From Gammaproteobacteria bacterium (lineage in GTDB: Bacteria; Pseudomonadota; Gammaproteobacteria; Competibacterales; Competibacteraceae), in the NCBI GenBank assembly GCA_003562535.1, contig PWUP01000152.1:1-12002 (forward strand): 12,002 nucleotides of DNA, read 5' to 3'. Position numbers and translations under genes: made by a program. Shown here one piece after another: positions 6,497 through 12,002 of the stretch; within the stretch, counting starts at the first letter, position 1; the number at the start of each line of letters is the position of its first letter. Below the pieces are notes generated by a model. The model ran no database searches, had not been told where the DNA came from, and saw nothing but the letters and a program-made list of their open reading frames with translations.

Positions 6497-8295
6497 CAAC
6501 CAATACGTTCATACCCGCCAGCGGCTGGTTACGCTGGGCGACCGTAACCTTTGCCGCCTTAACGGTAGGCTTTCACCTCTGGGTGGCGTTTTCTGGCCTG
6601 ATTCCTAATCTCACCACCCGTCCGTTGCACATGGCGTTTGCTGTGGCGTGGGTGTTTTTCTTTGGGGTAGCGATAGCTCAAGGCAGTGGTGGGCGTATCA
6701 GTGGCTGGATTATCGGTGCCATCGGCATTGCTGCCTGTGGTTATATTGTCTGGAACCGCCCCGAACTGGTGCGTCAATACGGTGCTTTAGACGGCTGGCT
6801 GCAACATGCTGTCGCCATCGTCCTGTTGCTGGTGGTGCTGGAGATGGCGCGGCGGGCGATTAAACTGGTGCTGCCCGCTGTGGCGGCGATTGTTCTGGCC
6901 TATGGGTTTTTGGGAGAACACCTGCCCGGTGCTTTTGGTCATGGCGGCATTCCTCTGGATTATTATCTGGGCACCTTGACCATTACCGAAGGGGGGCTGT
7001 GGGGGTCTTTAACTGGGATTTCAGTCGATACCATCAGCTTGTTCATCATTCTCGGTGCTACCATTTCCGCCGGACAGGCTGGAACCGGATTTATGGCGCT
7101 GGCGACCCAAATTGCCGGGCGTTTTCGCGCCGGAGCGGCGAAAGTCGCGGTGGTGTCCTCGGCGCTGTATGGCACGGTGTCTGGGGTCGCGGCAGCAAAC
7201 ACCGCCTCGACAGGCATGGTGACTATTCCCGCTATGATCCGTCGTGGCTACCCGCCTAAACTGGCTGCTGCGGTCGAGGCGGTGGCATCGACTGGTGGAC
7301 AAATTATGCCGCCGATTATGGGCGCGGGTATTTTCGTCATGGCGGAGTTACTGCGCCAACCTTATGCAGAAATTATGGTGGCGGCGACTCTGCCTGCGGT
7401 GTTGTTTTTTGTCGCCGCTTGGGTTGGGGTGCACATGTTTGCCCTGCGCTATCATCTGGAAGGACTGCCACGATCAGAATTGCCTGGGTGGTCGGCGGTT
7501 GCTCTGACTGCGCCGTTTTTTATGGTGCCTTTCGGTATTTTAATCGGTTCGATTTTATTCACTAGCTATACCTTATCGTATGCAGCGGTATTTGCCACCG
7601 TCACGGCATGGCTGCTGTTGCTGCCCGACGACAACCTCAAGCCGTCACTGCGCGGTTGGCTGTTGCGCACGGAACAGGCGTTGGTGACCGGGGCACAACA
7701 GGTAGCGGTGATTGCTGCGGTCATTATCTGCGCGGGTATTATTGTTGGTGTGTTCAATATGACCGGACTGGGCGTTAAATTGACCTCGCTGATTTTATCG
7801 CTGTCCGGGGGCGAATTATGGGCCGTATTACTCCTCACCGGCCTAGCCAGCTTGGTGCTCGGTATGGAATTACCCACCACGGCGGCTTACATCATCTGTG
7901 TTGCGGTCGCCGGTCCGGCCTTGGTGGCCGTTGGCGTACCCGAACTTTATGCCCATCTGTTTGTATTTTGGTATGCTTTGTTATGTACCATTACCCCGCC
8001 AGTATGTGGTAATGTGTTCATTGCGGCAGGCATTGCCAAAACGCCGTGGCTACCCGTTGCGGGTACCGCACTGCGCTTAGGACTGGGGTTATTCGTAGTG
8101 CCTTTGGGTTTTATTATGAACCCTAGCTTATTGCTGTTGGCGACTGATCCGTGGCTGGCGGTTATGGCCGCGCTCAAAGTTGGCGTGGGCTTGGCTTTAT
8201 TGGCCTATGCGGTGATTGGCGACGGTGATCACCCCGGGCGACAATTTTTGGCCTTGCCTGCAGGGCTGGCGATTATTTTCATCGCTGGATTTTGA
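6493..8295 (+). CDS. TRAP transporter fused permease (DctQM-type)
   Basis: This 600-residue inner-membrane protein fuses the small and large TRAP membrane subunits. The first part (about residues 12-125) holds four helices of the small subunit. The rest is the large 12-helix-type subunit, with the family signatures YGTVSGVAAANTASTG at 226-241, AVASTGGQIMPPIMGAGIFV at 263-282, GMELPTTAAYI in the second half, and TPPVCGNVFIAAGIA near the end. TRAP systems import organic acids and related solutes using an ion gradient, and the fused form normally works with a TAXI-type periplasmic binding protein. No TAXI or DctP gene is present beside it. The ATG overlaps the stop of the diguanylate cyclase gene (ATGA 6493-6496) and lacks a clear ribosome site, so translational coupling is likely. 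Family assignment is firm; the substrate is unknown. Confidence 0.93.
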   Translation: MTTNTFIPASGWLRWATVTFAALTVGFHLWVAFSGLIPNLTTRPLHMAFAVAWVFFFGVAIAQGSGGRISGWIIGAIGIAACGYIVWNRPELVRQYGALDGWLQHAVAIVLLLVVLEMARRAIKLVLPAVAAIVLAYGFLGEHLPGAFGHGGIPLDYYLGTLTITEGGLWGSLTGISVDTISLFIILGATISAGQAGTGFMALATQIAGRFRAGAAKVAVVSSALYGTVSGVAAANTASTGMVTIPAMIRRGYPPKLAAAVEAVASTGGQIMPPIMGAGIFVMAELLRQPYAEIMVAATLPAVLFFVAAWVGVHMFALRYHLEGLPRSELPGWSAVALTAPFFMVPFGILIGSILFTSYTLSYAAVFATVTAWLLLLPDDNLKPSLRGWLLRTEQALVTGAQQVAVIAAVIICAGIIVGVFNMTGLGVKLTSLILSLSGGELWAVLLLTGLASLVLGMELPTTAAYIICVAVAGPALVAVGVPELYAHLFVFWYALLCTITPPVCGNVFIAAGIAKTPWLPVAGTALRLGLGLFVVPLGFIMNPSLLLLATDPWLAVMAALKVGVGLALLAYAVIGDGDHPGRQFLALPAGLAIIFIAGF

Positions 8296-8339
8296 ATGGA
8301 TTGCGACATTGTCATGAGTAAACAACCACCATCACCAGC

Positions 8340-9176
8340 ATGAAGGCATCGTCTTCTCTAGTCAAAAACCTGTTGCTGCGCATTTTCTTGGTCACAGCAA
8401 CCCTAGTGATCGCAATGGCGGCGTTCACCTATTACAGTGTGTTTTACCAAGAGAAACACACCATGCTGACTGACTCCCGCACTTGGATGGCTGAGCGAAT
8501 GCGGGTGGATAACCAACTGCTGGCGTTGACCGAACACGATAGCGCCGCGATAGCTCGGCAACTGATGCAGTCTTCTGCCTCTGAATCTGATCAGCACGCG
8601 TTTTATTATCTGTTTACTGATTTTCTCGATGAGTTGACCACACCCTGGCTAAACGACCTGTATACGCAGGTACGGGAGCACAGCGAATCAAGTTCACAAG
8701 AGCCGCATCAAGTCCACACAGTGCCCAGCCGCGATGAGCTGCATTACTTACTGATCGGTGAATTTGCCACGCCCCCGGGGTTTTTGGTGTACCGCATTCC
8801 CATAGCCCCGAGCCATGATGCGGCGTATCGAGCCGCTCGTTCTCTATTGTTTAAAGGTCTAGTGATGTTGCTGGTCACCCTCATCGTGATATATTCCATG
8901 ATGCGCTATTATTTTCAAAACCCGCTGCAACAGATCCGAGCCGCCATAGAGGCGGTATCGCGGGGAAATTACCGCACGGTGGTGGAGGGCAAGGTTGACT
9001 TGCCATTGGAATTGGACAATGAAATTGGCCTGCTTTCTAATGCAGTGTTAGACATGGCGGTCAATGTCAATGACACCCACACGACTTATCAACAAACCAT
9101 TGTAGAGAGGACTAAAGCGTTACAGAGTGCAAATAAAGCCTTATATGCTGTTTACAGCTCTGAAAAAAGGCCGTAA
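8340..9176 (+). CDS. HAMP-domain membrane protein without an output domain
   Basis: This 278-residue protein is built like the input half of a sensor kinase, chemoreceptor or diguanylate cyclase. It has a first membrane helix at about 11-33, a periplasmic region at 34-168 with no domain I recognise, and a second helix at about 170-188. A HAMP domain follows at about 189-245, with PLQQIRAAIEAVSRGNY and later DNEIGLLSNAVLDMAVNV. It ends with a coiled-coil stub, QTIVERTKALQSANKAL. That stub normally leads into PAS, GGDEF or kinase domains, but here the protein stops ten residues later. The 61 bases before the next gene cannot encode an output domain in any frame, so this is a stand-alone module or the remnant of a deletion, not a simple frameshift. 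The start is ATG 8340 without a clear ribosome site, 44 bases after the TRAP gene; it could work through the neighbouring cyclase. Confidence 0.78.
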   Translation: MKASSSLVKNLLLRIFLVTATLVIAMAAFTYYSVFYQEKHTMLTDSRTWMAERMRVDNQLLALTEHDSAAIARQLMQSSASESDQHAFYYLFTDFLDELTTPWLNDLYTQVREHSESSSQEPHQVHTVPSRDELHYLLIGEFATPPGFLVYRIPIAPSHDAAYRAARSLLFKGLVMLLVTLIVIYSMMRYYFQNPLQQIRAAIEAVSRGNYRTVVEGKVDLPLELDNEIGLLSNAVLDMAVNVNDTHTTYQQTIVERTKALQSANKALYAVYSSEKRP

Positions 9177-9237
9177 CTGTTTGAAAAAATTATAACACCC
9201 CACATTCCCATTATCAAAAACGCGGGAGTAGCGACTT
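9177..9237 (+). promoter_or_regulatory. Upstream region of methylmalonyl-CoA mutase
   Basis: This AT-rich gap of 61 bases precedes the mutase gene. TATAAC at 9191-9196 matches five of six bases of a sigma-70 -10 box, but no -35 box is found at the right distance, so a promoter here is only possible. The ribosome site GGGAG at 9224-9228, nine bases before the ATG, is clear. I see no hairpin with a T run that would end transcription from the upstream genes. Confidence 0.3.
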
Positions 9238-11391
9238 ATGGCAGCATTTGAGCATAAGACCCTGGACGACTGGAATACCTTGGCAAGTCGTGAACTCAAG
9301 GGTCGAGACCCTGACACATTGCAGCGCGAAACCCCTGAGGGGATTACCATTAAGCCGGTGTACACGGCTGCTGATCTGGAGGGCTTAGAGCAGGTCAATA
9401 CCTTACCAGGTTTTGCTCCGTTTACCCGTGGTGTGCGAGCCACCATGTACACCGGGCGGCCGTGGACGGTGCGCCAATACGCCGGTTTTTCCACCGCTGA
9501 AGAATCCAATGCCTTTTATCGGCGTAATTTAGCCGCTGGGCAAACCGGGTTATCCGTGGCGTTTGATCTGGCGACCCACCGAGGTTACGATTCGGATCAT
9601 CCACGGGTGATCGGTGATGTGGGTAAAGCTGGGGTAGCGATTGATTCCATCGCCGATATGAAAATCCTCTTCGACGGTATCCCACTGGATAAAATGTCGG
9701 TGTCCATGACGATGAACGGTGCCGTATTGCCAGTGATGGCCATGTACATCGTCGCTGCCGAGGAGCAGGGGGTCAGTCTCGATCAACTCTCGGGCACCTT
9801 GCAAAATGATATTCTCAAAGAATTCATGGTGCGCAACACTTATATTTATCCGCCGGAACCGTCGATGCGGATTGTGGCCGATATCATCGGCTATACCGCC
9901 ACCCACATGCCGCGCTTTAACTCCATATCGATCTCTGGCTATCACATGCAAGAGGCCGGGGCGACAGCCGTGCAGGAGCTGGCCTTTACCTTGGCCGATG
10001 GGGTGGAGTATGTCCGTGCTGCCTTGTCCACCGGCCTGAAAGTCGATCAGTTTGCGCCGCGTTTATCGTTTTTCTTTGCCATTGGCATGAACTTTTTCAT
10101 GGAAATTGCCAAGCTGCGCGCTGCTCGTACCCTGTGGGCGCAATTAATGCAGGAACAGTTCCAGCCCCAAGACGCCCGCTCACTGATGCTGCGCACTCAT
10201 TGCCAAACCAGTGGCGTCAGTCTGACCAGCCAAGACCCCTACAATAATATTATTCGCACCACCGTTGAAGCTATGGCAGCCGCCCTGGGCGGTACTCAGT
10301 CGCTGCACACCAATGCCTTTGACGAAGCCTTGGCTCTGCCCACTGACTTCTCAGCGCAAATTGCCCGCAATACTCAATTAGTGCTGCAGGAAGAAACCGC
10401 CATCACCCAAGTAGTTGATCCACTCGGTGGATCATATTACATCGAAGCCTTGACGGCCTCCCAAGTCGCCGAGGCGCGTAAGCTCATTGGCGAAGTTGAG
10501 GAGCTGGGCGGCATGACCAAGGCGGTTGAATCTGGTATGCCTAAGCTGCGCATTGAAGAAGCCGCCGCTCGCCGTCAGGCTCGTATCGACCGTGGTCAAG
10601 AAGTCATTGTCGGGGTGAATAAATACCAATCCAGCACGGCTGGCGAAGTCGAGGTGCGTGCCATCGACAACACGGCAGTGCGTGAATCCCAAGTCCGGCG
10701 CTTGCAGCGGGTGCGGGCTGAGCGTGACGATACAGCCTGTGGTCGCGCTTTGGACGCGCTGACTCAGGCAGCAGAAAGTGGCCAAGGGAATTTGCTCGCT
10801 CTGGCAGTTGAGGCCGCGCGGGCACGCGCCACCGTGGGTGAGATTTCCGATGCCTTAGAGAAAATCTGGGGACGGCATCGGGCGGTGATTCGATCAATTT
10901 CTGGTGTGTACGGTTCGGCGTATGAGGGCGATGCCGGTTTTGACGCCATCCGCAAAGACATTGAAGCCTTTGCCGAAGAAGAGGGACGACGGCCACGGAT
11001 GCTGGTAGTCAAGCTCGGTCAAGACGGCCATGATCGCGGGGCGAAAGTTATTGCGACGGCCTTTGCCGATTTGGGCTTCGATGTGGACATCGGTCCGCTG
11101 TTCCAAACCCCAGAAGAAGCTGCCCGCCAAGCCGTCGAAAGCGATGTGCATGTGGTGGGTATTTCCAGCCAAGCAGCCGGACATCAGACGCTAGTACCGG
11201 CGTTGATTGCCGCGCTGAAAGCCGAAGGCGCGGAAGATGTCGCCGTGATCTGCGGCGGAGTGATTCCACCACAAGACTATGCCATGTTGCGTGAAGCGGG
11301 GGTGGCGGCCATTTATGGGCCGGGCACCAATATTCCGGTGGCCGTCGGTGAGGTCTTGGCATTGATTCGTAGCCGCCATCTAGCGGCCTAA
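9238..11391 (+). CDS. Methylmalonyl-CoA mutase
   Basis: This enzyme interconverts (R)-methylmalonyl-CoA and succinyl-CoA using adenosylcobalamin, linking propionyl-CoA metabolism to the citric acid cycle. The 717 residues contain both halves of the active large-subunit type. The catalytic barrel covers about 40-560, with RPWTVRQYAGF at 74-84 (containing the active-site tyrosine, Y81), SVAFDLATHRGYDSD at 106-120, SISGYHMQEAGA at 231-242 (containing the conserved Tyr-His pair, Y235 and H236), and the helix FNSIS before it. The B12-binding domain covers about 585-715, with the base-off motif DGHDRG at 596-601, where H598 ligates cobalt. Later GISSQAAGH and GGVIPPQDY also belong to this domain. 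All catalytic elements are intact, so it could work as a homodimer of the bacterial/mitochondrial type; no small subunit gene is seen. The carboxylase gene starts 12 bases downstream, implying one transcript. Gene names vary (mcm, mutB, scpA), so none is assigned. Confidence 0.96.
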   Translation: MAAFEHKTLDDWNTLASRELKGRDPDTLQRETPEGITIKPVYTAADLEGLEQVNTLPGFAPFTRGVRATMYTGRPWTVRQYAGFSTAEESNAFYRRNLAAGQTGLSVAFDLATHRGYDSDHPRVIGDVGKAGVAIDSIADMKILFDGIPLDKMSVSMTMNGAVLPVMAMYIVAAEEQGVSLDQLSGTLQNDILKEFMVRNTYIYPPEPSMRIVADIIGYTATHMPRFNSISISGYHMQEAGATAVQELAFTLADGVEYVRAALSTGLKVDQFAPRLSFFFAIGMNFFMEIAKLRAARTLWAQLMQEQFQPQDARSLMLRTHCQTSGVSLTSQDPYNNIIRTTVEAMAAALGGTQSLHTNAFDEALALPTDFSAQIARNTQLVLQEETAITQVVDPLGGSYYIEALTASQVAEARKLIGEVEELGGMTKAVESGMPKLRIEEAAARRQARIDRGQEVIVGVNKYQSSTAGEVEVRAIDNTAVRESQVRRLQRVRAERDDTACGRALDALTQAAESGQGNLLALAVEAARARATVGEISDALEKIWGRHRAVIRSISGVYGSAYEGDAGFDAIRKDIEAFAEEEGRRPRMLVVKLGQDGHDRGAKVIATAFADLGFDVDIGPLFQTPEEAARQAVESDVHVVGISSQAAGHQTLVPALIAALKAEGAEDVAVICGGVIPPQDYAMLREAGVAAIYGPGTNIPVAVGEVLALIRSRHLAA

Positions 11392-11403
11392 TTGAGTGTA
11401 ACC

Positions 11404-12002
11404 ATGAAAGAAATTGTTGCTGAGTTAGATCGTAAACGCGCCGCCGCCCGTTTGGGCGGCGGGCAGAATCGGATTGATAAACTCCATGCCAAAGGTCGGT
11501 TAACCGCTCGTGAGCGGATCGACTTATTGCTGGACAAGGGCAGTTTTGAAGAGTGGGATACCTTTGTTGAACACCGTTGCACCGATTTTGGCATGGAACA
11601 GCGGGCTATACCCGGTGACGGGGTGGTGACCGGTTACGGCACCATTAATGGCCGCTTAACCTTTGTGTTCAGCCAGGATTTTACGGTTTTCGGTGGGTCA
11701 TTATCCGAAGCTCACGCAGAAAAAATCTGTAAAATCATGGATCATGCCATTCGAGCGGGCGCGCCGGTGGTGGGCCTGAATGACTCGGGAGGGGCGCGGA
11801 TTCAAGAGGGTGTTGCCTCGTTGGCCGGTTATGCGAATGTGTTTCAGCGCAATGTGATGGCCTCGGGCGTGGTGCCGCAGATTTCCATGATTATGGGGCC
11901 CTGTGCGGGTGGTGCCGTGTATTCGCCCGCCATAACCGATTTCATTTTTATGGTCAAAGACAGCTCTTATATGTTTGTCACTGGCCCGGAAGTGGTCAAA
12001 AC
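11404..12002 (+). CDS. Acyl-CoA carboxylase beta (carboxyltransferase) subunit, probably propionyl-CoA carboxylase (partial)
   Basis: The first 199 codons of a gene that runs off the right edge. The protein begins MKEIVAELDRKRAAARLGGG and continues with KGRLTARERIDLLLD, FSQDFTVFGGSLSE, GLNDSGGARIQEG and GPCAGGAVYSPAITDF. These are the hallmarks of the biotin-dependent carboxyltransferase family of propionyl-CoA carboxylase beta; the GGARIQEG and GPCAGGA segments form the acyl-CoA oxyanion holes. The subunit moves a carboxyl group from biotin to propionyl-CoA to give methylmalonyl-CoA, which after epimerisation is the substrate of the mutase encoded just upstream. That context favours propionyl-CoA over acetyl- or methylcrotonyl-CoA, but the specificity residues lie beyond the window. 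The ribosome site is weak (GAG eight bases before the ATG), so translation may be coupled to the mutase gene. A strong hairpin covers codons 13-20. Confidence 0.92.
   Translation, partial: MKEIVAELDRKRAAARLGGGQNRIDKLHAKGRLTARERIDLLLDKGSFEEWDTFVEHRCTDFGMEQRAIPGDGVVTGYGTINGRLTFVFSQDFTVFGGSLSEAHAEKICKIMDHAIRAGAPVVGLNDSGGARIQEGVASLAGYANVFQRNVMASGVVPQISMIMGPCAGGAVYSPAITDFIFMVKDSSYMFVTGPEVVK
11441..11462 (+). other. GC-only hairpin early in the carboxylase coding region
   Basis: The arms CCGCCGCCC (11441-11449) and GGGCGGCGG (11454-11462) are perfect complements around a four-base GTTT loop, starting 38 bases into the carboxylase gene. The encoded residues, AAARLGGG, are typical of this protein family, so the pairing may come simply from Ala and Gly codons with G/C at the third position. 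If it folds in the mRNA it would be very stable and could slow early elongation. No T run follows, so it is not a terminator. Confidence 0.5.

Noticed and set aside
6963..7302. Overlapping open frames on both strands inside the TRAP permease gene
   Set aside because: The TRAP reading frame carries all family motifs here; the alternatives are products of GC-rich codon bias.
8296..8343. A 15-codon mini-ORF starting right after the TRAP stop and ending in an ATGA overlap with the HAMP gene start
   Set aside because: The fit is neat and could in principle carry ribosomes across the gap, but it has no ribosome site, the peptide (MDCDIVMSKQPPSPA) has no recognisable features, and so short a frame arises easily by chance.
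9156..9237. Frameshift at the A-run near the end of the HAMP gene hiding an output domain
   Set aside because: Reading on in the other two frames gives stops within about a dozen codons, and only 61 bases remain before the mutase gene.
10604..10996. Open frames antisense to methylmalonyl-CoA mutase (also at 9141-9509, 9550-9951 and 10432-10785)
   Set aside because: All are reverse shadows of an intact, highly conserved mutase; their products are low-complexity Arg/His/Pro-rich sequences.
1..12002. CRISPR array, tRNA or rRNA, insertion sequence, phage or defence genes
   Set aside because: Nothing resembling regularly spaced repeats, tRNA arms, transposase, integrase or known defence domains was found; the window is filled with metabolic, transport and signalling genes.

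Overview
The window looks like ordinary chromosomal DNA of a proteobacterium, most likely a gammaproteobacterium. The clues are a PhoB-like response regulator, the style of the Shine-Dalgarno sites, GC content that looks close to one half, a PrcB-type lipoprotein, a GGDEF diguanylate cyclase, and B12-dependent methylmalonyl-CoA mutase next to an acyl-CoA carboxylase. The species cannot be fixed from the sequence alone. No tRNA, rRNA, CRISPR array, insertion sequence or phage gene is visible. Coding density is high and no gene-free stretch exceeds about 90 bases.

Left part (1-3904). The window opens inside the DNA-binding end of an OmpR/PhoB-type response regulator on the plus strand. A perfect 9-bp hairpin at 148-175 lies between it and a converging minus-strand operon. 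Read from right to left, that operon is: a tandem ACT-domain protein (GcvR-like), a UPF0210/DUF711 'PFL family' protein, a small glutaredoxin-like protein with a CPLC motif, and nicotinate phosphoribosyltransferase (pncB). ACT and PFL overlap by ATGA, and the glutaredoxin and pncB overlap by TAATG. The ACT-PFL pairing resembles a known conserved pair of unknown function; pncB performs NAD salvage.

Middle part (3992-9176). Five plus-strand genes follow a short divergent promoter region. They encode a PrcB-domain lipoprotein, a 100-residue membrane protein, a membrane diguanylate cyclase with a periplasmic solute-binding-type sensor, a fused TRAP transporter permease that overlaps the cyclase gene by ATGA, and a two-helix membrane protein with a HAMP domain but no output domain. 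The most interesting point is the tight coupling of a c-di-GMP synthase carrying a solute-binding-like domain to a TRAP permease with no substrate-binding protein gene beside it, followed by an orphan HAMP module. A sensing-plus-uptake unit is plausible but is inference.

Right part (9238-12002). Methylmalonyl-CoA mutase is followed after 12 bases by the start of an acyl-CoA carboxylase carboxyltransferase subunit, probably propionyl-CoA carboxylase beta, cut off by the window edge. Together they would interconvert propionyl-CoA and succinyl-CoA.

I see no clear evidence of a wholly new system. The best leads are the cyclase-TRAP-HAMP cluster, the palindromic repeat lying inside the start of the cyclase gene, and the ACT-PFL operon.
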